In this document: in pieces, positions 1 to 10,224 of the stretch | Numbering within the stretch: the first letter of the stretch is position 1 | Layout: the number at the start of each line of letters is the position of its first letter | Source: Tetracentron sinense | Taxonomy: Eukaryota > Streptophyta > Magnoliopsida > Trochodendrales > Trochodendraceae | NCBI GenBank assembly: GCA_015143295.1 | Contig: CM026560.1 | Coordinates: 8,620,501-8,684,500 of the forward strand | DNA length: 64,000 nt | Reading direction: 5' to 3' | Program-made: the position numbers and the translations under genes | Notes under the pieces: generated by a model | What the model was told of the DNA's origin: nothing | Seen by the model: only the letters and a program-made list of their open reading frames with translations | The model's database searches: none

Positions 1-265
1 TCCGTGAGGTTTTGGTCCTCATGGATGAACACGTGTTAACCTTATGAAGCTATCACTTAGGGTAGATCCGTGAGGTTTATCTTAACAGATCAAACCTCAC
101 CCTGCTTAGTTGGGTGATTTGATGCCAGCCATCAGCATTTAATGCTAACATCTAAAGGTACTGCGCATGCCATTGGCACGCATGAACCTAACCGTCTCTC
201 CGAGAGATAGTGATCAAGTGTGTGCCATTGCACACACACCTGGGCAATGGAGGGTGAGATTATCA
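1..265 (-). mobile_element. 3' LTR (first part) of the Tat/Ogre-like element, minus strand
   Basis: On the minus strand the LTR would start at 265 with TGATAATCTCACC and run off the left edge. The same sequence with scattered differences reads on the plus strand from 61188 (TGAAAATCTCACC). Homology stops at this start point on both sides, as expected for an LTR boundary: the minus-strand sequence before 265 is element-internal and the plus-strand sequence before 61188 is flanking DNA. The segment contains GTGAGG/CCTCAC stems like those of the right-hand copy. The opposite orientation of the two LTRs is explained by an inversion. The 3' end and target duplication lie outside the window. Confidence 0.65.
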
Positions 266-1231
266 CTGCCCGTAAATGCCCCTCAGGATCTAGATGGTTG
301 GAAATGATCCATCCATCTGGATCCTGACACCTGGCAGTGATGGTGAAGAGACATAACCACTCTCCACTTAATATTTTATGGAAAACCCACGATGGGGTTT
401 CTTTAATCAAAGCGTTCTCATTGATGAGAGCACTTCAGCCATTAAAGCAAAATGGTGGGTGATTCCTAGCCATCTAGACCATCCATTTCGAAGTGGATGG
501 TCAGGATCTAACCAGAAGGTATCCTTTCTAAGGATGCCTTATACAAATTGAGGAAGACATTTCATCTTCCGAACTCAGAAAATCTTTCTGAGTTCAAAAA
601 CTTGCTTTTTTAGGAAGGATCTTCATCGCCCCCTTTTTATTTCATTCGTTCTTCCTTTCTCGGTGAGCTTTCATCTTAATCAAACCCAAATGAAAGGGAA
701 GAAACAGTGTTATTCCCATCTGTTAGTTTTTAATAGATGGGGATGAGGGTTTCAAACCTCACTTGGATTGACTGGATGCCCATTTGAGAATCCCAGTCCG
801 TGGAAATTTTGATTGTCTGTGGATATTTCTCACAGATGGGTTATCCACAGGGCTTTAATCCTTGCGCTAGAAACCATCTATTTGTGGACTTGTCCACGGA
901 TCTCACTCTTAGCATCTATCCTTAGACATTTGCTAATGACAATTTACCCCTGAATATTTGCCTTTAGCAAACTTTTAAGGTAATTATTCTAGGCAATTTT
1001 CCTTAGATGCATGCCCTAAGTGAGTCATTTAAATTTCACATACTTAGGTTTTGATCCTAAGTCTGGAATTGATTAATCTTTTAATCACATGATTAACAAT
1101 TTCAGATTGTTTAGATGGGTGTATACTTCCATCTAAAGGCCCAATTTTGACTATTTAATCTAAAATTTATGATTTGATTCAATTTCCTTGAACTAAATCA
1201 TTTTTCGTGTTCTATCTTTTCCTTTTCCAGA
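266..1231. other. Non-coding stretch between Tat-like 3' LTR and antisense ORF
   Basis: No convincing coding frame. On the minus strand this is the 3' untranslated end of the Tat-like element, with a short purine tract (GAGGGG) near 285-295 that could serve as a weak polypurine tract. The part from 770 to 905 has degenerate copies of a GTGGA...TCCAC pairing motif like the arrays near 36.0-37.0 kb. On the plus strand it is the upstream region of the 1232 ORF and ends in a pyrimidine run plus CAG (about 1213-1230) that looks like a 3' splice site. Confidence 0.5.
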
Positions 1232-1807
1232 ATGGACCTTTTATCACAGCATGTTTCACGAGGGGATGTCCTTGATTGGTTGGGGCTCAAAGAAACTGGA
1301 TCAACCTTCATTCGTTACTTGGAGACCACAAGGAGTCTTATCATTGATAAGATTGAAGTTGTCGAGCTATGTGACTTGGTAAAACAGATGGCAGCGAACA
1401 GTGCTTTCATATTTCCTTACAATCCTATCATTAATTTAATGATAGGACAGCATAAGGGCAAACTCAATATCCTAGAACCTGTTAAAAGTTCAGATGTTCT
1501 TGACGGTGAGCTTGAGCATGTGCTGAAGGGATTACATTGTATTCTATCCATCGATCTTGATGAAGCTAGCCTGGGTTGCTTGGTGTTGCTGAACAACCAC
1601 TTCACTAACGTCGAGGGGCCTACCTTTCAAGGTATTTCTTATTCAGCTTTGCAGCTTGCCGCAGTTGATAACAATGAAAGACAATTCCTGGTGTTGCTTC
1701 CAGACGTCACCTCTGCTGCTATTGATGGGTTAGAATCCTCCCCTGGAGATGGCTCAACACCACAGATGATGGTGAAGAAGTTGGACGTGAAAGGAATTCT
1801 ACTTTGA
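1232..1807 (+). CDS. Antisense ORF of unknown function inside Tat-like element
   Basis: An uninterrupted 191-residue frame lies between pol and the 3' LTR of the Tat-like element but on the opposite strand. I do not recognise the product. It is soluble-looking, rich in Leu, Val and Asp, with no signal peptide, zinc motif or membrane segment. Everything else coding in this element is full of stops, so an intact frame of this length stands out. A pyrimidine-rich tract ending in CAG sits directly before the ATG (acceptor-like), and an AATAAA signal lies 218 bases after the stop at 2025. Together these suggest a separately transcribed, perhaps spliced, antisense gene. Some Tat-lineage elements (for example Grande) are reported to carry extra ORFs, some antisense, at this position. 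The assignment to that class is by position only. Confidence 0.55.
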   Translation: MDLLSQHVSRGDVLDWLGLKETGSTFIRYLETTRSLIIDKIEVVELCDLVKQMAANSAFIFPYNPIINLMIGQHKGKLNILEPVKSSDVLDGELEHVLKGLHCILSIDLDEASLGCLVLLNNHFTNVEGPTFQGISYSALQLAAVDNNERQFLVLLPDVTSAAIDGLESSPGDGSTPQMMVKKLDVKGILL

Positions 1808-1879
1808 ATAGCATCCATCAATACGGTGCTAGGACCTCAGACCTTATATTCAAGGTCGTATTTTTCAGGTTTAGCATTT

Positions 1880-1973
1880 TGTTGGAGCTAACAACATACT
1901 CTCAAGATACTGTTTGTTTAAATCAGTAGCTTGTTGGAGCTGATAACATATTCTCAAGATACTGCTTGTTTAA
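1880..1973 (+). repeat. Two-copy direct repeat, 52-bp spacing
   Basis: The block starting TGTTGGAGCT at 1880 recurs at 1932 with a few substitutions and shares ACATA.TCTCAAGATACTG. It lies in the presumed 3' UTR of the antisense ORF. Confidence 0.7.
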
Positions 1974-2024
1974 CTCGAGTGAGTTCTCCAATTTATGTGG
2001 AGTTCCCTCATTTTGTTATCCATG

Positions 2025-2030
2025 AATAAA
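2025..2030 (+). terminator. Poly(A) signal AATAAA downstream of antisense ORF
   Basis: Canonical AATAAA inside CATGAATAAAAGAC, followed by T-rich sequence (2038-2072). It is placed as expected for 3' end formation of a plus-strand transcript carrying the 1232-1807 ORF. Confidence 0.4.
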
Positions 2031-2319
2031 AGACTTTATTTTATTTTTTCGTCTTATACTCCTTTTTTTTTTTATGATTTCCCCTTTGTATCTTGAGGAA
2101 TTGATGGTCTTTTAAAAGAACAGGCTGAACCCATTTTTAGGCTGCCTAAGTAGGATTAAGACAAACGTAGTTCCAAAAGGGATGATTTTAGACTCATAGT
2201 TTACGAGTAGATAGTTTCCGTTCGTATCTAGGAAGGTATGGACTTGTAATTTGGGAACAAGCCTTTCCTAAAAATGATGAATCTTTTTAGCTCGTATTCA
2301 GGAGCCTGTCAGGTTGCTC

Positions 2320-2548
2320 TAATTTTTGCCTAAACCAACTCTTAGAGTGTTAGTTTAGCGAGCTTTTCGCTTTGACTCATTTTTTATCTAAGCCGTCCTT
2401 TTGGATTTTCGACTTAACAAGCCATGTTACCCTAACTTTTTCTTAAGCCGTCCTTTCGGATTTTTAACTTAGCGGGTATTTTGGTGCCTTAATTTTTGCC
2501 TAGACCATCTTCTTTTGAAGTTTTAGTTTAGCGAGCATTTCGATTCCT
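2320..2548 (-). repeat. Degenerate ~57-bp tandem repeat, about 4 units
   Basis: Units begin with variants of GCCTAAACCA / TCTAAGCCGTCC and contain TTAGTTTAGCGAGC or related text followed by a T-rich run; starts are near 2330, 2389, 2442 and 2499. It lies directly after the pol stop codon of the Tat-like element. Plant Tat/Ogre elements are known for tandem repeats in this 3' region. Confidence 0.65.
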
Positions 2549-5500
2549 TAGGAATAGTATCGCTTGAGGAATTTTGCATTGGTTGGAGGGATAATTCACT
2601 CTCCATCCATTAAGGTCAACATGTACGATCCGTTAGAGTATACCCTCTCGATGACGTATGGCCCTTCCCATTTTGGTTCGAGCTTCCCCCTGGTTCGACG
2701 AGTGACGATGATCGGAGTTCTGACTATTAAGACCAAATCTACTTTTTTGAAAGACGTTAGTCTTACCCTTTTATTGAAGGCGTAAGTTACTCTTTGCCAG
2801 TACATCTCTAAACTTTGTTGGGCTTGGAGATGACATTCATCAAGAGTCGCAAGCTCTGCAAGACGAACCTTAGCTGAATCTTCTTTTGTGAGAGATTGCT
2901 GAATTGCCACCCGTAGGGAGGGAATTTAAATTTCAAGGGAGAGAATTAATTCACTGCCGAAGACCAGGGAATACGGCGTGGCCTGTGTTAGAGTCCGATG
3001 GGTAGTTCTGTATGCCCAGATGGCTTCGGGTAGGTGTTCATGCCAGTCCCGTTTGCTTTTATCCATAACTTTCTTGAGGATTTTGCACAAAGTCTTGTCG
3101 AAGGCTTTGGCGTGACCATTCGCGGCTGCATAGTACCGGGTAGAATGGTCCTCTCGGATACCAAATTTGGAATACAACTTGTGTATAGGGGCGCTTCGAA
3201 AAGGTTACCCATTATCCATGATGATGCTTTCTAAAATTCCAAACCGATATATGATGTTGGTCCGAATTAAGTCTGCCACTGAGTGGTATTTGACCTCTTT
3301 GAGAGCGACGGCTTTGGCCCATTTCGAGAAGTAGTCAATCGCAGCTAAGATGTATTGATGTCTAGCCGATGATGGTGGGGTGAATGGTCCTATGATGTCC
3401 ATTCCCCATGCCGCGAAGGGCCATGAACATGTTATCATGTGGAGAGGCTCGGGAGCCCGATGTATAAAATAAGCATGAAGCTAACAAACTTTGCATTTTC
3501 TTGCATAGATGAGACAATCAGCGATCATCGTAGGCCAGTAGTAGCCTAATCTTTTCAGCTGGTTTTGTAGCTTGGGCCCAGCTTGGTGAGCATCGTAGAT
3601 CCCGGTATGAGTTTCTTCCATGGATTGATCTATTTCATTTCCTGAGATACATCTCATCAAGATGTCATCCAAGGACCTTCTATATAAGGTTTCTTCCAGC
3701 ATTACAAATTTTGTGACCCATCGGCAGACTTCAGCGCGTTTGGCACGGTATCCAGACAATCGACCATATTGAAGATAATCGATAAAGGGCTGTCACCAAT
3801 CCTCATCTGTTTCTTTGATTGACACAGAACAAACTGTTTCCAAGAAGTCTATCTCTGGAAGGGGTTTGAGAGTTCTTCTTTTACCCACTGTGATGGTTAG
3901 GATCCTGTCCGTTGGTAGAATCAGAGATGCTGCAAGACCGGTCAAAGCATCAGCTTGTTTGTTGAATCCTCTATGGACATGGAAGAGGCTGTTTCTTGGA
4001 ATTTGAGCAAGTAGCTGGTCCACTCTCTTCTGAAAGGGAAGGACACTAACCTTTCGAACTACATATTCACCTTGTACCTATTTGATGACGAGTTCTAAAT
4101 CCCCATAGATAGTTAATTCATCTATCGAGATCTCAAGAGCCAATTCAAGACCTGGTATCGGGGCTTCATACTCAGCTTCATTGTTTGAACATCCTTCTAT
4201 TAGAGCGAAGGAATAGGGTAGTATTGCGTTGTCTGGTGTGACAAAAACAATACCAACTCCTGATTTGTTTTTCTTCGGGTTGATGCGTTTAACTCCATCA
4301 GGGCTTCTTGAAGCTCCATCAAAATACATCTTCCAGCCTGGCTTGACTTGAACCTGTATGACTTCTTCATCAGGGAAGTCGGTGGCCAAAGACGAATCCA
4401 CAGGAACTGGATGTGCTATAAGGAAATCAGTAAGGGCTTGCCCTTTCACTACTTTTTGAGGCACGAATTCAATTTCTAATTCGAATAGAAGCACCGCCCA
4501 TTTCGCCATTCTGCCAGAGAGAATAGGGCGAGACATTTTGTACTTGAGAGGATCGGCTTTGGATATTAGTTTCACCGAATGCTCAAGCACATAATGTCTT
4601 AATTTCTTCAAAGCAAAGATGAGGGCCAAATAGACTTTTTCTATCGGCTGTATCTGCATTCTGCTCCAACCAGAGTCCTGCTTAGGTAGTATAGGGCATT
4701 TTCTTTTCCTTGGTCATTATACTGAGTAAGGAGAGCTCTGAGAGATCCCTCAAGCGCTGTAATATAAAGGATAAGTGGTTTTCCTTTAATGGGACCCATA
4801 AGGACCGGTGGATTTGTGAGATAAGTCTTTATGTTGTCTAAAACATTTTGACAAGCTTCATCCCATTGAAATAGTGTTCCCTTCTTCATTAACCGGGAAA
4901 ACGGTTGGCATCTTCCAGCCTAATTGGAGATGAATCTTCTGGTATAAGCGAGTCGACCCTGAAGTCCTTTCAACTTGCACAGATTTCTTAGAGGAGGCAT
5001 CTCGCGAATGACCCTTATTTTGGTAGGGTCAATCTTAATTCCTCTATGGCGTACCACAAAGCTCAGGAATTTCCCAGATGTAACTCCGAATGCACATTTA
5101 AGCGGGTTCATCTGGAGCTGATACTGTCGTAGTCTGTCGAAGATTTCCCAAAGATCATCCAGATGATTGCTTCGTTGTCTTCTTTTGACAACTAAATCGT
5201 TCATATAACACTCGACTTTGTCATGGAGAATATCTCCAAATATGATAGTCATGACCCTTTGATTAGTTTCTCTGGCATTTTTGAGGCCCAATGGCATGAC
5301 TTTGTTACAGAACACTCCCTTAGGAGTGCGGAAGAGTGCGGAAGGCTTGTAAGCTCTTCATCTTCCGGGGCCATCTTGATTTGATTGTAGCCGGAATACC
5401 CGTCCATGAAGGATAAAGCTTCGAAGCCGGTCGTAGCATCGACCATTATTTCGGTGAGGCAAAGGGAATTCATCCTTAGGGCAAGCTTCATTCAAATCCT

Positions 5501-5607
5501 GGAAGTCTATACAAACCCGGATCTATCCGTTCTTCTTTTTCATGGGAACCACGTTGGCAAGCCAAGTAGGGTATTGAACCTCTCTTATAAACTCGACTTT
5601 GAGGAGT
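2548..5607 (-). pseudogene. pol: Tat/Ogre-like pol, C-terminal part: RT, RNase H, second RNase H, integrase
   Basis: Read right to left. RT fragments lie at 4920-5607, with the catalytic box degraded to YMND. RNase H lies at about 4300-4890 and a second, archaeal-type RNase H at about 3800-4350 (FDGASR, NNEAEYEA, RGFNKQADALTGLA). Integrase has a zinc region at 3481-3760 and core pieces GMDIIGPF and ATPYSLVFGSE. The C-terminal part (KWEGPYVIERV) is followed by an in-frame TGA and then by NAKFLKRYYS to a final TAA at 2548. The extra RNase H before integrase is the signature of the Tat/Ogre lineage of Ty3/gypsy. Many stops and frameshifts make it inactive. The solo LTR at 5613 splits the RT; the frame resumes at 8611. 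Confidence 0.85.
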
Positions 5608-5612
5608 TTATC
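5608..5612. repeat. Left target-site duplication TTATC
   Basis: TTATC directly precedes the TG of the 5613 LTR and recurs at 8606-8610 directly after its terminal CA. Confidence 0.92.
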
Positions 5613-6139
5613 TGTAGAGCCCCGAATTTTTCACATGCACTGTTCATGTGAGTAGGATTGTGCCCATGGGTTACCTTAGTTGGTTTAAGAACCTAGGATT
5701 ATGAGTTATAAGAATGGAGTAGGGGTTGGATTCAAGGTAGATGGAATATGGAAATAAACCAAGGGTCTAGAGGAATGTCTAAACATCCCTCAAACTTGCG
5801 AGTAGTCTAGTTTTCTCACCCCTTATCAGAATCGAGTGATTCTTAAATCATTAGAACCGTATTGGAATCTTCTTTGAGGTTCATGTTTAATGTTTTTTCA
5901 TATTTTGAGTCTAAGCTAAGTCAAAAGTGGGTTTTCCGATGTTTTTCTACTGAAATTACAGACCAGTCAACTTGTGGGCCCATTTGAACCTTTTAAAACT
6001 CAAAATTTGGATTTTTGTAAAACACAAAAGTTGTTCCTCTTCAAAATAAAAATCTAACGCAAGTTGAATCATCAAAATCCAATGAACGAGTCAAAAGTTA
6101 TGGTCAAAATACTAAAGTGGGGTAAAATCTATCGGAATC

Positions 6140-6300
6140 CAGAAAATAGGGGTGCAATCTATCGCAAATAAGCTGCGATAGATCGCAAAATGGTGCGATC
6201 TATCGTAGATTTCTGCGATCGATCACATTCAGGCGAGTTTTTTGATTTCCCTTCGGGTCCAAGTGCGATAGATCGCACCAAAGGTGCAATCGATCGCACT
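6140..6300 (+). promoter_or_regulatory. Array of GATC-centred near-palindromes in LTR C
   Basis: Five to six variants of TGCGATMGATCGCA (M is A or C) occur within 160 bp, for example at 6172-6190 and 6262-6298. They lie just upstream of the leader ORF at 6394. The equivalent region of families A and B carries ACCGATCGATCGGT. The position suggests U3 promoter elements; function is inferred. Confidence 0.6.
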
Positions 6301-6393
6301 CACGCCCAGTTGGCTCTTAAAACCTAGTTTTTGGGGGGTTTTTGGGGGAACCTAAACCTAGAGAGGGATTGAGAGGGAGAAAGGGAAGGAAGA

Positions 6394-6594
6394 TTGGGGA
6401 TATCCAAGAGGGGTTTCGGGGAGATCAAGTGGAGCCCAAATCAAGGTGGGTCTTCCTCACCTAGCAAGGACTCTTCCATCTTCAAGTGGTGTTCTTCCTC
6501 AAGCAAGGAGATTCCAAAACAAGGGTTTCTTCAAGATCAAGCATTGATCTTCAAGGTTAGTACACCCTTACTAGTTTACTTAGTAATAACCTAG
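6394..6594 (+). other. LTR C leader ORF with possible splice donor
   Basis: Serine-rich 66-residue frame. Its body ends near 6555 at an AAG followed by GTTAGT, a good plant 5' splice-site match. The same place in family A (minus strand, near 17832) reads AAG then GTAGAT after a similar Ser/Lys/Gln-rich frame. It may be the first exon of a transcript joining to the small ORF at 8109-8303, or simply an untranslated leader. Confidence 0.3.
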
Positions 6595-7369
6595 TTCCTC
6601 TTTCAAAAAAATCATGTTCTTGACTTTGGTTACCATTTCCTTTGAAATCCAACTACTATCCCTAATTTAACAAGATAAATAGAATGGATGTGAATATGTG
6701 GGGATGTATGAATGGAGGAAGGGTTGAGGCGATTGGATGCCGTGTTGTTGGTTGATGAATGTGCGATGAAAATGGTGGAAGGGCACAGTACTCATAATGA
6801 ATACACCCATATGTTTGGTGAAATGTTAGAACAAGAAAAATATGCACAAATGACTATAACAAGGTTGAACACCACATGTTCGATAAAATGCTTGTACGAG
6901 ACGTAGTGTAATTAAATCAAACCTATAACATGCATGAATTGTGGGGTTGTTCTATAAGTGGTAAGAATGATCAAATGCTCTTTATATTGCTTGCACTCGC
7001 ACATGCCTATCAATAGAAATTGGAAATGCTCTATGTTGTCCCTCGAACCATCCATGCTAAGTATAAGCTCTTGAATTATCACATGATCGTAGGAAGGATC
7101 GAAATACTACAAGCTATCCCTTGAATTGTTATATCACAATGATGTCTACGACTTGCCACGCACACACAAGCCTCCATGCATTAAACGAAGCTTTTCTAAA
7201 GTACAAGAAAGTTGCATGCTAAGTGTTTGATCAAATGTATGAATGAGAATCCAAGGAATTTAAAGAAGACTATTAAAGCATGAATGTCAAGGGTAGGGCA
7301 TATCCCTAGGATATGTCATACCTGGCTCACAAGAAAACATGATAAGCAAGGAAATAAAGATACTAGTGT

Positions 7370-7880
7370 GTTCCGTTCCATTATAGTCCAGACATTAGTA
7401 AAGCAAGTCAAGATGCTAATGTGCTCCGTTCAATCATAGTCCGGGCATTAGCAAACAAGAATAAATAGTGTGTTCTGTTCCACCATAGTCCGGGCACTAG
7501 TCAAGTCAAGGCAAGGATGCTAATGTGTTCCATTCAATCATAGTCCGGGTATTAGCAAGCAAGAATAACTAGTGTGTGCCGTTCCACCATAGTCCGGGCA
7601 CTAGTCAAGTCAAGGCAAGGATGCTAATGTGTTCCGTTCCATTATAGTCCGGGCATTAGCAAAGTAAAGCAAGAGCTAATATGACCGTCCAAGTCATAGT
7701 TCAGGTACTAGTTAAACAAGACATGAGGCTAATGTGTTCAGTTCCATTATAGTCCGGGCATTAGTCAAGCAAGACAAGAGCCTAGTACGTCCGTCCATTT
7801 CATAGTTCGGGTACTAGTTAAACATGACAAGCAAGAATAACAAGAACCTAGTATGTCCATCAATTTCCTAGTTTGGGTAC
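7370..7880 (+). repeat. Tandem hairpin array with covarying arms, about 10 units
   Basis: Each unit has two short inverted arms around a conserved loop with CATAGTCCGGG or a close variant. Arms change in step: CTAATG/CATTAG, CTAGTG/CACTAG, CTAGTAC/GTACTAG. Spacers are rich in CAAG. The loop text also occurs in the family B array (GTTCATAGTCCG). Paired changes suggest selection for, or copying of, a folded RNA or DNA form. Nothing like a CRISPR leader or cas gene is present. Confidence 0.7.
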
Positions 7881-8108
7881 TAGCTAAACAAGAACAAAAC
7901 AAGGCATGTGTGATTCCCACGATACAAGAACAAGACAAGAATAAGTTGTAAATACGGCAAGCAAGTTTTGGAAACCACAAAAAGTATTTTCATGAACAAG
8001 TCATGACTTTTGAGTACAAGCTTACAATGCATGAGTTAAAATATGTTGTTCGTAATTTAGTTTACATTATTATTTCTTTTAACCTTCGCACTCTGATTAT
8101 GTATCTTT

Positions 8109-8303
8109 TTGATGAATTGTATCATGTATGACATATTGATGTTATTACTATTGTTAGCTACTAGCTTGTACTCGCTGAGTATTCCATACTCAGCCGTACT
8201 TTTATGTCGGCAGGTAGACTATACGACATATGTACACCAGTTTCTTGGATCGAGGCAGCTCAGGGTGAGCAGGAGGTCATTCAGATGGTTACCTAGATAT
8301 TAG
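8109..8303 (+). CDS. LTR-encoded small ORF, family C version
   Basis: A 64-residue frame with a hydrophobic N-terminal third (MLLLLLATSLYSLSIP) followed by a basic tail. The central YSLSIPYSAVLL aligns with the small ORFs at the same place in family A (YTLSIPCSVDIV) and the diverged B copy (YSLSISCSAVLLM). Unlike those, the tail lacks the acidic PWVEEEY segment and reads another frame after GGCAGGT, so it may be shifted or belong to a splice site. It lies about 300-500 bp from the LTR 3' end. Translation is unproven. Confidence 0.35.
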   Translation: MMNCIMYDILMLLLLLATSLYSLSIPYSAVLLCRQVDYTTYVHQFLGSRQLRVSRRSFRWLPRY

Positions 8304-8610
8304 GAAATCTTGGCATGTAGCCAATGGTTGGGATGAGGGAGAGAGAGAGAGACATGTATTTTGGGTTCTTGTGTCTGGGGAGGTTTGTATTACTTGAGTT
8401 GAGACTCAAGCTAAGGCGTTCATGTACATGTTTTAAATTTCTATCCGATTATTGTAATCAATTGCACTTAGAATATAGTGAGTTATTAAAAGAAAATTTT
8501 TAGTTCACTGTTTAGCTTGCCTTGTATACTCTTTGCAGGTTGATTTAAGGTTAAGTCACGTTGCTAAAGTATCCTATCTCCTAAGGGGTATTTTGGGGCG
8601 TTACATTATC

Positions 8611-9008
8611 TACCTCAGCTTTGATTTGAGCGACCAGCTCTGGGCGAGCTTGTCTTTGTGTCTGCTTGATTGGCCTGACATCTTCTCGAATTGTGAGATG
8701 ATGGACTGCAATTTTTGGATCCAAACCAGGCATCTCCGTATAGTTCCAAAAAAAGACATTCTTGTACTTTTTTAGGAGACAAAGATACTCCTCTTTTTCC
8801 ATTTGATAGATAGAGGCACTGATAAAGGTTGGCCTCGGTTCTTGTTCAGAGCCGAGGTTAACTTCAAGAAGGTCATCAACAGTCGCTTGACCTCCTGTTT
8901 CAAATTCTGGAAGAGCCAGACGGACTTCTATTCATTCCGGTGATTCTTCAATGATCATTTTTTCTCCCGAAGAGGAGTTTTCATCTACTGTAATAGTATT
9001 TACAGTCT
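8611..9008 (-). pseudogene. pol: Tat/Ogre-like pol, RT N-terminus and preceding linker
   Basis: Continues the RT frame across the solo LTR. The part just right of 8611 encodes RPELVAQIKAEVD, and the next residues are at 5607. Upstream is the VHHLTI.ED motif typical of the RT N-terminus and a conserved linker (EVRLALPEF, EPRPTFISA). An in-frame TGA breaks the linker near 8940. The segment ends at the AGACC that flanks the next insertion. Confidence 0.8.
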
Positions 9009-9059
9009 AGACCAAGTCTTCATTTGATGGATGAAAAATGGACTTAGTATCAAAACCTG

Positions 9060-9315
9060 CAGAGAACCGATCGCTTGGTCACGAGAGCGATCGATCGGTC
9101 CATGACCGATCACTCAGTCTATTGTAGCGATTGATCGGTCTGTAACCGATCGATCGGTAGCTATCAACTGGTGCACTTTTTTGTATAGGGAAAAATTCCA
9201 AAGAGCATGTTTTTGACCGATCAATCGGTCAAGAACACCAGTCGCTCGGTAAGTGACCGGTTGCTCGGTAAGTGACCGATCGCTCGGTATTGACCACCGA
9301 TCGATCGGTCTATCG
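9060..9315 (+). promoter_or_regulatory. CCGATCGATCGG near-palindrome array
   Basis: About ten copies or half-copies of ACCGATCGATCGGT and variants (CGATCACTC, CGATCAATC, CGGTTGCTC). A CCTATTAAGG element, possibly a decayed TATA box, follows near 9370. The array corresponds to those in the A and B LTRs. Confidence 0.6.
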
Positions 9316-10224
9316 CATTTTGCAGAATTTCATTAAGGGCTTTTTCATCATTTGGGCATTTCACCCTTGCCTATTAAGGCTTGCCTGAACCATTAGGGGT
9401 TCACAAACCCTAAGTCATCAATTTGAGAGAAAGGGAGAGAGAAGTAAGAGGGGTTTTTTCACCTAGGGTTGCATCTTAAGAGAAATCAAGAGTTCAAGGA
9501 CCCTAGATCTCACCTCAAGGCTTGGATTCTTCAAATTCAACTCCAAGCAAGTGAGGGACACGTTCTCCAAGCTAGGGCAGCATCTACACGCACGTTTTTG
9601 GAAAGGAGTCCTTCCCTTTTTAAGATCAGTACCATATGCTACCCTCCTAGTTCATGTTCTGTCTTTTCTTCTCTTCTTTCTTATTTTCCTTAAGTATGAA
9701 CGAAATAAAAGATAGATTATGGTGTGATAATGGATGTTGGGTGATGGATGTCGTGTGGATGTGTTGTGATGAATGAAATGGGAAGGGTATTGTACAAATA
9801 ATGAATACACATGCATGTTGTGAACATAAACCCATCTAGAAAAGCAGGGTATAGGCTTTAACCAATAATGTACACACCACATGTTTGATGAAATGCCAAG
9901 GTGAATAAAATGAATTATAAACCAAGAAAATTATGAATTAAAGTGTATGAAATTGCTAGGGTTTACGATAATGTGTTTAATTGCCTTTTTCCAACATGAT
10001 GAATCATTACTTGTTGAAATAAATGTTATGCTATACTTTTTTGAATCCCAAATGTCATATTTCAATTCCAAGTTAAAGCTTGTACATGATTTCATGAGCA
10101 CGGCATGCATGACATGGTTTACCGGTGTTTTCAAGAATAAGGGTTGGTAATTAGAGATAGGGCATATCTTAAGATATGTTTTGCCTCGCTTTTGACAAGA
10201 ACAAGCATTGCACATGAGGGAGTT

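Larger units (their letters stand above)
5613..8605 (+). mobile_element. Solo LTR, Tekay-type family C (2,993 bp)
   Basis: Begins TGTAGAGCCCCG and ends GGGGCGTTACA, flanked by a perfect 5-bp duplication TTATC. No primer-binding site, gag or pol lies between, so this is a solo LTR left by recombination between two LTRs. It shares with families A and B the start TGTAG..CCCCG, a block near 6058-6115 (ACGCAAGTTGAAT..TCAAAA), palindromes, a hairpin array and the small-ORF motif about 430 bp before its end. These link it to the chromodomain (Tekay-type) gypsy elements in the window although it has no coding region of its own. It interrupts the RT of the Tat-like element. Confidence 0.9.

Noticed and set aside
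7370-7880. CRISPR-like array
   Set aside because: Regularly spaced palindromic repeats, but inside a plant LTR; spacers are themselves repeated, and there is no leader or cas gene. Better explained as a tandem hairpin array.
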